Shown: piece after piece, positions 24,584 to 34,071 of the stretch | Layout of the letters: each line of letters begins with the position of its first letter | Numbering within the stretch: position 1 is the first letter of the stretch | Origin: Emticicia sp. 21SJ11W-3 | Lineage (GTDB): Bacteria > Bacteroidota > Bacteroidia > Cytophagales > Spirosomataceae | NCBI RefSeq assembly: GCF_024138715.1 | Contig: NZ_CP092074.1 | Location: 4,216,001 to 4,280,000, forward strand | DNA: 64,000 bases | Direction of reading: 5' to 3' | Made by a program: the position numbers and the translations under genes | The notes under the pieces: generated by a model | What the model was told of the DNA's origin: nothing | Databases searched by the model: none | The model's input: the letters and a program-made list of their open reading frames with translations, nothing else

Positions 24584-26992
24584 ATGAATCGTAGTATAAA
24601 AAAAGTAGCTGTTTTAGGTGCAGGTATTATGGGAAGCCGAATAGCCCTGCATTTCGCTAATATCGGTGTGGAAGTACTATTGCTAGACATGGTACCAAAA
24701 GAAGCGGCTGATGCCGAAAAGGATGGTGAAATTTTTACCAGCCAGCCGGGTATTCGTAACCGTATTGTGACAGACCTGTTTCAGGCTGCGGTAAAGGCAA
24801 GCCCTTCGCCCATTTACAGCCAGAAATCGCTGTCGTTGGTTTCGTTGGGTAATTTTGATGATGATATGCCCAGAATTGCCGATTACGATTGGGTTATTGA
24901 AGTAGTTGTAGAAAGGCTGGATATTAAAAAAGCGATTTACGAAAAAGTGGATGAGTTCCGTAAACCCGGTACGCTTGTTACATCCAATACTTCTGGCATA
25001 CCTATTCAGCTAATGGCCAAAGGGCGCTCAGAAGACTTCCGTAAGCACTTCTGTGGTACGCACTTCTTCAACCCTCCGCGCTATCTGCGTTTACTGGAAA
25101 TTATTCCTACAGGAGATACTGACCCTGAGGTAGTCAACTTTTTGATGAAATACGGCGACCTCTTTCTGGGTAAAACCACTGTGCTTTGCAAAGATACACC
25201 GGCATTTATCGCCAATCGTCTGGGTATATATGCCATGGTGCAAACCATCAGAGCAGCCGAAGACATGGGGCTGACCGTTGAAGAAGTAGATAAACTGACT
25301 GGCCCGGTTGTTGGCAGGCCGAAATCAGGCACGTTCCGCCTGTCTGATATCGTAGGGCTTGATACCACCGTCAACGTTTGTAATAACCTGTCGAAAGTGT
25401 TGCGTGTCGATGAATCAAAGGATGCGTTCCAGCTTCCGACAGTTATGGCCAAGTTGCAGAAAAACAAATGGCTGGGCGACAAAACCGGACAAGGCTTTTA
25501 TAAAAAAACCAAAGATGAAAGCGGCAAAACGGTTATTCTGGCACTAGACCTGAAAACTTTTGAATATAAACCATCTGAGAAGGTAAAATTTGCCACGCTT
25601 GAAAGCACCAAAAGTATCAATAACCTGAAAAAACGTTTTTCGGTTTTACTGAATGGTAAAGACAACGCCGGAGAATTTTACAGAAAAACATTTGCTGATT
25701 TCTTCCGCTATGCAACCCGTCGTATCCCCGAGATTTCAGATGAACTTTACCGCATTGATGAGGCCATCTGTGCCGGATTCGGCTGGGAAATAGGTCTGTT
25801 TGAAACCTGGGACGCCATAGGTGTACGCAACATGCTGAAAATCATGGAAACAGTAAACATGAAACCGGCCACCTGGGTTTATGAAATGCTGGAAGAAGGA
25901 TTTGAAAGTTTCTATAAAATAGAAGACGGCCAGCGTAAGTATTATGATATACCAAGTAAGACTTACAAGACCATTCCAGGAACAGAATCGTTCATCATTC
26001 TTGATAACCTTCGCCAAAGCAACGTTGTCTGGAAAAACGCCGGCTCAACCCTGTTTGATTTGGGTGATGGTATTGCAGGTATAGAATTCCATTCAAAAAT
26101 GAACACCTTTGGCCCGGAAGTGGTAGAGGGACTCAACAAAGCCTATGCCGTTGCAGAGAAAGATTTCAGAGGGTTGGTAATTGGCAATGACTCTAACGAG
26201 GCGTTTTCGGCAGGTGCCAATCTGGCTATGCTGTTTATGTTTGCAGTTGAGCAGGAATATGACGAAATCAACCTGATGATAGCGCAGTTTCAGCAAACCA
26301 TGATGCGTGCCCGTTACTCTTCTATACCTGTAGTTACGGCTGCACACAGCCTTGCTCTGGGTGGTGGCTGCGAGCTAAACCTGCATGCCGACCGAGTAAT
26401 AGCGCATGCCGAAACCTACATGGGGCTGGTTGAACTGGGCGTAGGGCTGATACCAGCCGGTGGAGGTACCAAAGAAATGGCGGTTCGCTGCTCTGACATG
26501 TATCAGGCAGGTGATATCGAACTAAACATTTTGCAGAGCGCATTTATGAATATTGCCCAGGCTAAGGTTTCAACCTCGGCTCAGGAAGCTTTTGATATGA
26601 ACTACCTGAAAGCCGGTAAAGACCGGATAGTGCTGAACCGCAGCCGACTGATTGCCGAAGCGAAATACGAAGCCATTAAACTGGCCGAAGGCGGATATAC
26701 CCAGCCAAAAATGCGCACCGATATTAAGGTGCAGGGTAAAACCGGTCTGGCGCTTTTTAAAGCTGGCATACAAGGCATGTTGATGGGCAAGTACATCTCT
26801 CGCCATGATGCAAAAATTGCCGAAAAACTGGCTTATGTTATTTGTGGTGGTGATTTAAGTTACCCTCAGAAAGTATCTGAGCAATACCTGCTTGATCTGG
26901 AGAGAGAGGCGTTCTTATCGCTAACCGGCGAGAAGAAAACCCTTGAGCGTATGCAGGGGCTACTGAGCGGTGGTAAACCACCAAGAAATTAA
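24584..26992 (+). CDS. 3-hydroxyacyl-CoA dehydrogenase / enoyl-CoA hydratase, bifunctional
   Basis: 802 residues. It hydrates enoyl-CoA and oxidises the resulting 3-hydroxyacyl-CoA in beta-oxidation. The dehydrogenase comes first: NAD-binding GAGIMGSRIALHF at residues 11-23, then HFFNPPRYLRLLEI. The crotonase part is C-terminal: FSAGANLAML near 545 and ALGGGCELNLHADRV near 590 forming the oxyanion region, with ELGVGLIPAGGGTKE after it. This is the reverse of the E. coli FadB/FadJ order and is typical of the separate family in this phylum. The thiolase gene follows 80 bp later. Confidence 0.95.
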   Translation: MNRSIKKVAVLGAGIMGSRIALHFANIGVEVLLLDMVPKEAADAEKDGEIFTSQPGIRNRIVTDLFQAAVKASPSPIYSQKSLSLVSLGNFDDDMPRIADYDWVIEVVVERLDIKKAIYEKVDEFRKPGTLVTSNTSGIPIQLMAKGRSEDFRKHFCGTHFFNPPRYLRLLEIIPTGDTDPEVVNFLMKYGDLFLGKTTVLCKDTPAFIANRLGIYAMVQTIRAAEDMGLTVEEVDKLTGPVVGRPKSGTFRLSDIVGLDTTVNVCNNLSKVLRVDESKDAFQLPTVMAKLQKNKWLGDKTGQGFYKKTKDESGKTVILALDLKTFEYKPSEKVKFATLESTKSINNLKKRFSVLLNGKDNAGEFYRKTFADFFRYATRRIPEISDELYRIDEAICAGFGWEIGLFETWDAIGVRNMLKIMETVNMKPATWVYEMLEEGFESFYKIEDGQRKYYDIPSKTYKTIPGTESFIILDNLRQSNVVWKNAGSTLFDLGDGIAGIEFHSKMNTFGPEVVEGLNKAYAVAEKDFRGLVIGNDSNEAFSAGANLAMLFMFAVEQEYDEINLMIAQFQQTMMRARYSSIPVVTAAHSLALGGGCELNLHADRVIAHAETYMGLVELGVGLIPAGGGTKEMAVRCSDMYQAGDIELNILQSAFMNIAQAKVSTSAQEAFDMNYLKAGKDRIVLNRSRLIAEAKYEAIKLAEGGYTQPKMRTDIKVQGKTGLALFKAGIQGMLMGKYISRHDAKIAEKLAYVICGGDLSYPQKVSEQYLLDLEREAFLSLTGEKKTLERMQGLLSGGKPPRN

Positions 26993-27072
26993 TCACTAAA
27001 GTTTCATTGAACTAATTCCCTTTTGGCAAGGAGCTTTTACCCTTGCAGAAAGCTTTATAAAACGAACAAAAC

Positions 27073-28251
27073 ATGAATGCATATATAGTCGCCGGCTACC
27101 GTAGTGCTGTCGGCAAAGCACCCAAAGGTGTATTTCGTTTTACACGCCCTGACGACCTGGCCGCTGAGGTAATTAAACACCTGATGGCCAGCATACCTAA
27201 CCTTGACCCGGCACAGGTAGACGACGTTATTGTAGGTAACGCCGTACCGGAAGCCGAACAGGGAATGCAAATGGCGCGTTACATATCTTTATTGGCATTG
27301 GGCAAAAGTGTACCGGGTGTTACTGTAAACCGTTACTGCGGCTCTGGTATTGAAACCATTGCCATTGCTGCTGCCAAAATACATGCCGGCCTGGCCGACT
27401 GTATTGTTGCCGGTGGTACAGAGTCAATGTCGCTGGTACCAACCATGGGCTGGAAAACCGCATTGAACTATAACCTGGCCACCATGCACCCCGACTACTA
27501 CATTGGTATGGGCTTAACGGCCGAACAGGTGGCGCAACAATTTAATATTTCACGCGATGAGCAGGATCGTTTCTCTTACTATTCGCATCAGAAAGCACTG
27601 GCCGCACAGGCAGCAGGCAAGTTTGATGAAGAAATAGTGCCAATAACCGTTAAAGAAACGTTTTTTGACGAAACGACCGGTAAGAAAAAAACAAAAGAAT
27701 ATGTAGTAAATAAAGACGAAGGCCCCCGTGCTGACACTAGCCTTGAGGCCCTGGCTAAACTTAAGCCTGTGTTTACCATGGGTGGCAGCGTTACGGCAGG
27801 TAACTCTTCACAAACGTCTGACGGAGCTGCCTTTGTTGTGGTAATGTCAGAGAAGATGGTAAACGACTTAGGGCTTAAACCTATAGCACGTATGATGGCC
27901 TATGCTTCGGCAGGGGTTGAGCCACGCATAATGGGTATAGGCCCTGTGGCTGCTATTCCGTTGGCTTTAAAACAGGCAGGCTTAACTCAAAATGATATTG
28001 ATATCATTGAGCTGAACGAAGCCTTCGCTGCTCAGTCGTTAGCAGTTATTAAAGAACTTGACTTAGATTTGAACAAAATTAACCCGAACGGCGGTGCAAT
28101 TGCTTTAGGCCATGCACTGGGTTCAACCGGTGGCCGCTTATCGGTACAGATTATCAACGAGCTGCGCCGTCAGAACAAAAAATATGGTATGGTAAGTGCC
28201 TGCGTAGGCGGTGGACAAGGCGTGGCAGGTATTTATGAGTTTCTGAACTAA
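27073..28251 (+). CDS. Acetyl-CoA acyltransferase (3-ketoacyl-CoA thiolase, FadA-type)
   Basis: 392 residues. It performs the last, thiolytic step of beta-oxidation on the product of the upstream dehydrogenase. Nucleophile Cys in NRYCGSGIETIAIAA near residue 90; His in GGAIALGHALGSTGGR; second Cys in SACVGGGQGVAGIYEF. It is co-directional with the dehydrogenase gene, 80 bp apart, and closed by a T-tailed hairpin 22 bases after the stop. Only about the catalytic motifs are shared with the thiolase at 14156, so this is not a recent duplication. Confidence 0.95.
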   Translation: MNAYIVAGYRSAVGKAPKGVFRFTRPDDLAAEVIKHLMASIPNLDPAQVDDVIVGNAVPEAEQGMQMARYISLLALGKSVPGVTVNRYCGSGIETIAIAAAKIHAGLADCIVAGGTESMSLVPTMGWKTALNYNLATMHPDYYIGMGLTAEQVAQQFNISRDEQDRFSYYSHQKALAAQAAGKFDEEIVPITVKETFFDETTGKKKTKEYVVNKDEGPRADTSLEALAKLKPVFTMGGSVTAGNSSQTSDGAAFVVVMSEKMVNDLGLKPIARMMAYASAGVEPRIMGIGPVAAIPLALKQAGLTQNDIDIIELNEAFAAQSLAVIKELDLDLNKINPNGGAIALGHALGSTGGRLSVQIINELRRQNKKYGMVSACVGGGQGVAGIYEFLN

Positions 28252-28273
28252 GGTCTTTGGTTTTTATAAACGC

Positions 28274-28307
28274 AGAGGCTGCCTTTTCAGGTGGCCTCTT
28301 TGTTTTT
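28274..28307 (+). terminator. Terminator after the thiolase gene
   Basis: AGAGGCTGCC pairs with GGTGGCCTCT (two G-U pairs) across TTTTCA, then TTGTTTTT. It separates the fad genes from the SDR gene. Confidence 0.85.
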
Positions 28308-28388
28308 GCAGCCCTAGTAATTTTAGCAATCCGGCCCCTCATCGTCTTTAAAATTTATTACATTTGGCTTTCAATTTTCTATTCAACC

Positions 28389-29186
28389 ATGCGATTAAAA
28401 AATAAAATTACCCTTATAACAGGAGCCGGACGAGGTATTGGAGAAGCCATAGCCCTGGGCTTTGCCCGGGAAGGAGCCGACGTAATTATAAACGAAATAG
28501 CAGGCGCCACTTATGCCGAAGAAGTGGCTGCCCAAATACAGGCTATGGGCAGGCGTTCTGAAGTGATTTATGCGGATATTTCAAAGGTGGCTGAAATCAG
28601 AGAAATGTTTGGGCTGATTACCCAAAAATACGGCAAACTGGATGTGCTGGTAAACAATGCTGGCATAACCGGCTGGAGTGATTTCTTTGAAACAGACGAA
28701 GCCGTGTTTGATACCGTAATGGGCGTAAACCTGAAAGGTACGTTATTCTGCTCAATAGAGGCAGCCAAAATTATGCGCGCCAACGGCGGCGGCAGTATTA
28801 TTAACATTTCAAGTATCTGTGCTGCGTTAAGTGTTAAAAACCTCATTACTTATTCAACCAGCAAGGGTGGTATACACGCCATGGCCGAACAAATGGCAGT
28901 AGAACTGGCACCTTACAATATCAGAGTAAATACCTTTGGCCCCGGGCCAATTAATGTAGATAGAAACCTGAGAGAAGACCCCAACTACCGTACCAACTGG
29001 GGTGGCGTGGTACCTTTGGGCAGAACCGGTGAGCCGGAAGAAATGGTAGGCCCTGCGGTTTTTCTGGCCTCTGACGATTCAAGCTTTGTATCCGGGCAGT
29101 TGTTCTTTGTAGACGGAGCCTGGAGCGTGCAAGGCAAAATACCAGTGAACAGTATGGATAGCCAATTGGCTAACAGCAACAAATAA
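28389..29186 (+). CDS. Short-chain dehydrogenase/reductase
   Basis: 265 residues from the ATG at 28389; the frame is open from 28257, but that extension crosses the terminator and lacks homology. Classical SDR: TGAGRGIGEAIALGF for NAD(P), NNAG, and the YSTSKGG catalytic YxxxK, with the Ser in NISSICA. The end (SSFVSGQLFFVDGAWSV) is like glucose 1-dehydrogenase/FabG-type members. Substrate unknown. It lies behind the beta-oxidation terminator, so it may be a separate unit. Confidence 0.88.
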   Translation: MRLKNKITLITGAGRGIGEAIALGFAREGADVIINEIAGATYAEEVAAQIQAMGRRSEVIYADISKVAEIREMFGLITQKYGKLDVLVNNAGITGWSDFFETDEAVFDTVMGVNLKGTLFCSIEAAKIMRANGGGSIINISSICAALSVKNLITYSTSKGGIHAMAEQMAVELAPYNIRVNTFGPGPINVDRNLREDPNYRTNWGGVVPLGRTGEPEEMVGPAVFLASDDSSFVSGQLFFVDGAWSVQGKIPVNSMDSQLANSNK

Positions 29187-29240
29187 TGAACCAGCCAGGG
29201 CCTGTTTGCGTTGACAAATAGACCCTGAATATGTTTCAAA

Positions 29241-30470
29241 ATGAGTTCAAAAGAAAAACTACTACTTTTTATACTGGCCTGCATTAATTTTACACACATT
29301 GTGGACTTCATGATTATGATGCCTCTGGGGCCACAATTAATGCAGATTTTCAATATTTCTCCCCGTCATTTTGGTTTCATTGTTTCAGCTTATGGGCTCA
29401 GTGCGGGTATTTCGGGTTTTCTGGCTGCCTTTTTTGTAGATAATTATGACCGCAAAAAAGTAGTACTCTTTGCCTATATTGGCTTTGTGGCAGGTACATT
29501 TGCCTGTGCCTTTGCCCCTACGCACCAGTTTCTTATTATTGCACGCATCATTGCAGGTACTTTCGGCGGTCTTATCGGCGCCCAGGTGATGTCTATCGTA
29601 GCTGATACCTTTGATTACGAACGCCGGGCTACTGCCGTAGGTTATATTACCACTGCTTTTTCTGTTGCCTCTGTGGTTGGCATACCCTCAGGTTTGTTTC
29701 TGGCCGCTAAATTTGGCTGGCACACGCCATTTCTGGTAGTAGGGTTTCTGGGTATTGTGGTTATTTTTCTCATTATCCGTTTCGTACCCAATCTTGACAA
29801 ACATCTGAAAAACAGAGAAACCAAGCCTAATCCGTTGAATGTAATAACCAATATATGGAATAATCCGAACCAGATGAAAGCCCTCTGGCTCTCAACTACC
29901 ATCATGCTGGGGCATTTCAGTATTATTCCGTACATTTCTCCGACGCTGGTGGCAAATGTAGGTTTTAGCCAGCAGAATATCTTTCTTATTTATCTGGTTG
30001 GTGGGCTGCTTACCATTTTTACAGCACCCATGGTAGGCAAACTGGCCGACAAAAGAGGCAAGTACCCTGTATTTGTAGTTTTTGCGTTGCTGTCTATGAT
30101 TCCTATTTACCTTATCACCAATATGTTTTCAGGCGCGGTGTGGGCAGTTTTATTAGTAGCCGGTATTTTCTTTGTCTTCTCAAACGGCAGGCTGATTCCT
30201 ACACAGGCAATTATATCAAACGTAGTTAATCCGCAGCAAAGGGGTAGCTTTATGGCTATCAACTCTTCGTTGCAATTGCTTGCACAGGCGCTGGCAGCCA
30301 ATATAGGCGGTTTTATAATCCATAAAACCGCCTCGGGCTATATTGAAAACTATGCCTATGTAGGGTACTTTGCCATAAGTATGATATTTATCAGTATTTT
30401 TATTGCCCGTTTGGTGAATCCAATAGCCCGGCCAATTGTTACTAATGAAAACACCGTAGATGTTTCATAA
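29241..30470 (+). CDS. MFS transporter (AraJ/arabinose-efflux-like)
   Basis: 409 residues with about twelve hydrophobic segments. The N-terminal part (HIVDFMIMMPLGPQLMQIF) and the loop-2 motif FFVDNYDRKKVV are typical of AraJ/YdhP-type exporters. It starts 54 bp after the SDR gene and ends 13 bp before the DUF1684 start, so it may form an operon with both. Substrate cannot be told. Confidence 0.88.
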   Translation: MSSKEKLLLFILACINFTHIVDFMIMMPLGPQLMQIFNISPRHFGFIVSAYGLSAGISGFLAAFFVDNYDRKKVVLFAYIGFVAGTFACAFAPTHQFLIIARIIAGTFGGLIGAQVMSIVADTFDYERRATAVGYITTAFSVASVVGIPSGLFLAAKFGWHTPFLVVGFLGIVVIFLIIRFVPNLDKHLKNRETKPNPLNVITNIWNNPNQMKALWLSTTIMLGHFSIIPYISPTLVANVGFSQQNIFLIYLVGGLLTIFTAPMVGKLADKRGKYPVFVVFALLSMIPIYLITNMFSGAVWAVLLVAGIFFVFSNGRLIPTQAIISNVVNPQQRGSFMAINSSLQLLAQALAANIGGFIIHKTASGYIENYAYVGYFAISMIFISIFIARLVNPIARPIVTNENTVDVS

Positions 30471-30483
30471 AAACTGTAAAACT

Positions 30484-31092
30484 ATGATACGGATAACTAC
30501 CACATTGGCCTATGTATTCATGTTTTTTGCGCTGAATACATTTGCACAGGATTTTAAAACGGAAATTGTAGAGTTCAGGGAAAATTACAAGGAAGAATTT
30601 CTGAAGTCGAAGTTTTCGCCGGTAAAAAAAGAAGACTTTCAATATCTGCGCTTTTACGAACCTGACGAGAAATACAGGGTAGAATGCCAGTTTACAGCCA
30701 CTACTGCCGGCAAGCCATTCAAGATACCGACTACTACGGGCGAAACCAGAACGTACACAAAATTCGGAGAACTGACCTTCAGGCTGGATGGGAAGAATTA
30801 TACCCTTGCCGTTTATCGCTCTCCTGATTTACAACGTATACAACAGTATCGTGACTACCTGTTTATACCATTCAAAGACCAGACCAACGGCAAGGGTACT
30901 TACGGCGGCGGCAGATATATAGATTTACGTATGAATCAGCTTGAAAAAGACGTTATCATTCTTGATTTCAACAAAGCCTATAATCCGTACTGCGCTTTTG
31001 GTGATGGCTTCAGTTGCCCGATACCTCCGCGTGAAAATCACCTGAAGGTGGCAATAGAAGCCGGAGAAAAAAATTATGCAAAGATAAACTAG
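30484..31092 (+). CDS. DUF1684 domain-containing exported protein
   Basis: 202 residues from the ATG at 30484; an earlier in-frame ATG at 30460 would overlap the MFS gene by 11 bases. A signal peptide (LAYVFMFFALNTFAQ) is followed by the DUF1684 core: FQYLRFYEPDEKYRVECQF, YGGGRYIDLRM and FNKAYNPYCAFGDGFSCPIP. The conserved NPYCAF...CPIPP run is characteristic. Function is unknown for the family. Its TAG stop shares the palindrome CTAG with the stop of the convergent acyltransferase gene. Confidence 0.88.
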   Translation: MIRITTTLAYVFMFFALNTFAQDFKTEIVEFRENYKEEFLKSKFSPVKKEDFQYLRFYEPDEKYRVECQFTATTAGKPFKIPTTTGETRTYTKFGELTFRLDGKNYTLAVYRSPDLQRIQQYRDYLFIPFKDQTNGKGTYGGGRYIDLRMNQLEKDVIILDFNKAYNPYCAFGDGFSCPIPPRENHLKVAIEAGEKNYAKIN

Positions 31093-31721
31093 ACTTTCTG
31101 TGCAGGGTTGCCAAAAACAGTGGCGTTGTCGGCCACGTTTTCTACCACCACCGAGCCAGCCCCCACCCGGGCATTTTTACCGATTCTGATGCCGGTAACA
31201 ATTACGGCACCCGAACCTATAAACGCGCCCTCTGCTATATCTACATTTGTGTTTATAATAGCGCCTGCGCCAATGTTTGCAAAATCGGCTACCTGAGTTT
31301 CTGCATCAATTACCGCACCCGATTGTATAATACAATGGTTGCCAACCTTGGCAAACGGGTTAATAACTGCATTGGCCATAACCAGATTACCATGCCCGAT
31401 AATGGCTTCTTCTGATACCACCGCCCGGTCATGAATGGCGTTTACGGGCATTACTTTGCGGCGCTCGTTCAGTATCTCTACCAGTTTCTTTTTAACTTTT
31501 GTGTTGCCAATGGCCACAAAAGCTTCGGTTTTCTGGCCAATAATTTTCAGAAAACCGTCATCGTCTGTATCTCCCAAAACTACAATTTCACCTATTTCGG
31601 TATTATGCAGTTTTTTGTCATCATCTAAAAAACCATATACCAATACGTTGTTTCGGTTGAAAATATCGAGGGTAATCTTGCCGAGCGAGCCTGCTCCAAA
31701 AATTAAAATAGGATTTTGCAT
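31089..31721 (-). CDS. NeuD/PglD-family sugar O-acyltransferase
   Basis: 210 residues. The N-terminal 75 residues are a PglD-type Rossmann-like nucleotide-sugar-binding domain (ILIFGAGSLGKITLDIF). The rest is a left-handed beta-helix built from hexapeptides (IGHGNLVMANAVINPFAKVG, then IGSGAVIVTGIRIGKNARVG split over adjacent turns). Such enzymes acetylate amino-sugars or sialic acids with acetyl-CoA. There is no neighbouring sialic-acid or polysaccharide locus, so the substrate is open. Leftward transcription, probably separate from the Bat-type genes that end 52 bp to the right. Confidence 0.87.
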   Translation of the reverse strand: MQNPILIFGAGSLGKITLDIFNRNNVLVYGFLDDDKKLHNTEIGEIVVLGDTDDDGFLKIIGQKTEAFVAIGNTKVKKKLVEILNERRKVMPVNAIHDRAVVSEEAIIGHGNLVMANAVINPFAKVGNHCIIQSGAVIDAETQVADFANIGAGAIINTNVDIAEGAFIGSGAVIVTGIRIGKNARVGAGSVVVENVADNATVFGNPAQKV

Positions 31722-31773
31722 AATTAAAAATGCTGTGCTTAATAACCGAGTACCTAACCGGAGATACCCTTAT

Positions 31774-32700
31774 TTATGAGTTCAAAATTAGTTCTTCTCT
31801 GCGTTTCCGGTATAATTCAACAGCCGTGTCTAACAAAACGTTCATTGCTAAAGGCATATAGGTAGAAAGGATCCCCCCATAAATTGCTGTGTCAACATCC
31901 CTAAGCGACTCCTCTAACGATTCGCTTGGCAGCCTGTTGATAATTTCTTTACTGGTGTATGAGGTATAAGGCCGGTCTTCCAGCCATTCCAGGTGTTCTT
32001 TCCACATAACCAATGCCCTGGCAATATTAGCGCTGTCTAATGTGCCGCGTGCAATTTTACGGTAGCTGCTCACAAAATCTTTATGACGCCGGCTAAAAAG
32101 AAAAAGTCTGTATTGTTTCTCAATCCATTTGCCAAAAAGTGCATATATAATGCCCAGAAAGCACAGCAAACCCAAGATGTATCCCAGAATTTTCGGATAA
32201 TTAACCTGCTGCTGCAAGGGCATCAGCGTTGTGTCTGTTTTTAGAGAGAGCGAGTCGGTGTCTGATTTTATCATCTCCTTCAGAAAAACCGAATCGAGGC
32301 TCGCAAAAACAGCCGTGCAGTCTTTTTTACCAAATAAATAAACAGGCAGGCTGAATTTCTGCGTTTTGCTGATATCAAAGGTTACCAGCGTATACACTAC
32401 GCTATCGAGGCTCTTGTTGTTATTGGTACTGGTTGTAAAATAATTGCGCCGTACCATTTCAAAGGGGTAGAAATTATAGGTGGTATCGGGGAAGAACACC
32501 TCCTCTGCAGGAGCATGTTTATAACTCAGGGCGTAGTCAAAAGGGCGGCCCAGTTCTACACTATCCGTCAGAAAACGGCCTTTGGGTTTCTGCGCAAACA
32601 GGTCTGCTCCGGCACACATAACAAAATAAAAAAGCGTGCCTAGCACCATGCGCATAGCCCACCGAATTTCTTTTGTATAAAACAGACGATTACCCCGCAT
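31774..32700 (-). CDS. Membrane protein of a Bat-type locus
   Basis: 308 residues from the ATG at 32700, 4 bp behind the DUF58 gene; the open frame reaches 32826 but would overlap DUF58. An N-terminal hydrophobic segment (about 19-36) ending in LFAQ is probably a signal peptide, followed by a periplasmic beta-rich part. One transmembrane segment (172-190) precedes a helical cytoplasmic tail with RRHKDFVSSYRKIARG. Its place after DUF58 and its topology correspond to the uncharacterised gene between DUF58 and BatA in the aerotolerance (Bat) operons of Bacteroidota. I do not recognise a named family with certainty. Confidence 0.7.
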   Translation of the reverse strand: MRGNRLFYTKEIRWAMRMVLGTLFYFVMCAGADLFAQKPKGRFLTDSVELGRPFDYALSYKHAPAEEVFFPDTTYNFYPFEMVRRNYFTTSTNNNKSLDSVVYTLVTFDISKTQKFSLPVYLFGKKDCTAVFASLDSVFLKEMIKSDTDSLSLKTDTTLMPLQQQVNYPKILGYILGLLCFLGIIYALFGKWIEKQYRLFLFSRRHKDFVSSYRKIARGTLDSANIARALVMWKEHLEWLEDRPYTSYTSKEIINRLPSESLEESLRDVDTAIYGGILSTYMPLAMNVLLDTAVELYRKRREELILNS

Positions 32701-32704
32701 GATG

Positions 32705-33568
32705 TTATTTTCTGACTCTGAACAATTGTATAAGCTTTGAAACATAATCTTCGCGTGAGTCAATGGCCAGATAATTGGCATTATGTTGTTTGCAGAGTTT
32801 TTCCAGCCGTTCCTGATTATTTTCAAACATCTCTTTCATTTCCCGTTTGAATCTGGGAGATGAAGTATTGAGCCACACCGTTTTTTTGCTTTCTTTATCT
32901 AAAACCGGGATAATCCCCAAGCTTGGCAGCTTTATTTCCCGCTGGTCATAAATGTGTATCACCACCAGGTCATGTTTACGGGCAAGGGCTTTCAGGTTAT
33001 GCTCATAATTGTTGTCCAGAAAATCAGATATCAGAAAAACAACGCTCCGGCGCTTTAAGATGTTTAGTGCGAATCCGATGGCCGACGTTATGTCGGTCTG
33101 CTGCGAAAGCGGCTTCATTTTAAACAGACTCAGAATAATTTCGTAGCCGTGTTTCATACCGTTAGATGGTTTAAAATACAGCTCTTTCTGGTCAGAAAAA
33201 CAATATAGCCCTACATGCCCTGCCTCTTTAATAGCCGAAAGCGACAACACCCCGCATATTTCTTTGGCGGTATCCAGCTTCAGCTGGCCGTTATTTCCTA
33301 CCTCCTGCGACGCGCTCACATCGAGCATAAAAAAGACCGTCTGCTCTTTTTCTTCCTTAAAAATCTTCACATAGGCACCGTGGCCTTTGGCGGTGGTAAT
33401 CCAGTCTATGGCTCGTACATCATCTCCATACTGATAGGTACGCAAGTCGCTGAACTCAAGGCCTGAACCCTTAAATACCGACCGGAAGTTTCCGTGCATT
33501 TGTGAGTCTACTGCCTTGCGTATCTTAATTTCGTACTTATTTAATTTCGAAATGATATCCTCAACCAC
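32705..33568 (-). CDS. DUF58 domain-containing protein (vWA-like)
   Basis: 287 residues. The start is GTG (minus strand at 33568); there is no in-frame ATG before an upstream stop. DUF58 core: SVFKGSGLEFSDLRTYQYGDD then RAIDWITTAKGHGAYVK. The von Willebrand A-type metal site is FMLDVSASQEVGN, a D-x-S-x-S variant. DUF58 proteins work with MoxR AAA+ ATPases in envelope stress and aerotolerance loci. No MoxR or BatA/BatB gene lies nearby: the upstream gene is divergent. Confidence 0.9.
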   Translation of the reverse strand: MVEDIISKLNKYEIKIRKAVDSQMHGNFRSVFKGSGLEFSDLRTYQYGDDVRAIDWITTAKGHGAYVKIFKEEKEQTVFFMLDVSASQEVGNNGQLKLDTAKEICGVLSLSAIKEAGHVGLYCFSDQKELYFKPSNGMKHGYEIILSLFKMKPLSQQTDITSAIGFALNILKRRSVVFLISDFLDNNYEHNLKALARKHDLVVIHIYDQREIKLPSLGIIPVLDKESKKTVWLNTSSPRFKREMKEMFENNQERLEKLCKQHNANYLAIDSREDYVSKLIQLFRVRK

Positions 33569-33685
33569 CTGTCTTTCAGAATTTACTTACCATTCTTTTT
33601 AATCGATTAACAAACTTTAACGTACTCAATCTCTTATTTTTTTCCGTAATTTGTTGTTTAATCTGAAAACGAAGATAAAGTGAAA

Positions 33686-34045
33686 ATGCTGACAAAAAAA
33701 ATAATCTTACATTTAGCTCTTATTTCAGCGCTCGCTTCATGTATACCAGACCCCAAAATACCGGCAGATGTAATTGACATGAAAACCATGGCCAAGATTC
33801 TGGCAGATGTGCACCTGACAGAGGCTAAGGTAAACAGGCTCACTTTTAATGATTATGATTCAACCCGGGTGGCGTATGTTGAACTGGAACGCCGAATAAT
33901 GGCCAAATACAAAGTAGATACTGCACAGTATAAAAACAGCTATAAATTTTACGTGAAGAATCCGGGACTGATGGTGAAAGTGTATGACGAAACCCTGAAT
34001 ATTCTGGACGAACGAAAGCAGAAAAAACAAATAAAAACAGATTGA
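33686..34045 (+). CDS. DUF4296 lipoprotein
   Basis: 119 residues from the ATG at 33686 (a GTG two codons earlier is also possible). The lipobox LISALASC puts the lipidated Cys at 19, so it is a membrane-anchored periplasmic or outer-membrane protein. The body (MKTMAKILADVHLTEAKVNR, then YKNSYKFYVKNPGLMVKVYDE) matches DUF4296, a small Bacteroidota-specific family. The glycosyltransferase gene follows 26 bp later, indicating co-transcription. No function is known. Confidence 0.88.
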   Translation: MLTKKIILHLALISALASCIPDPKIPADVIDMKTMAKILADVHLTEAKVNRLTFNDYDSTRVAYVELERRIMAKYKVDTAQYKNSYKFYVKNPGLMVKVYDETLNILDERKQKKQIKTD

Positions 34046-34071
34046 AGCAACCGCAACACAAATAAAAGTAA

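Noticed and set aside
28257-28388. N-terminal extension of the SDR protein
   Set aside because: It spans the thiolase terminator and lacks family similarity; the ATG at 28389 begins the SDR fold correctly.
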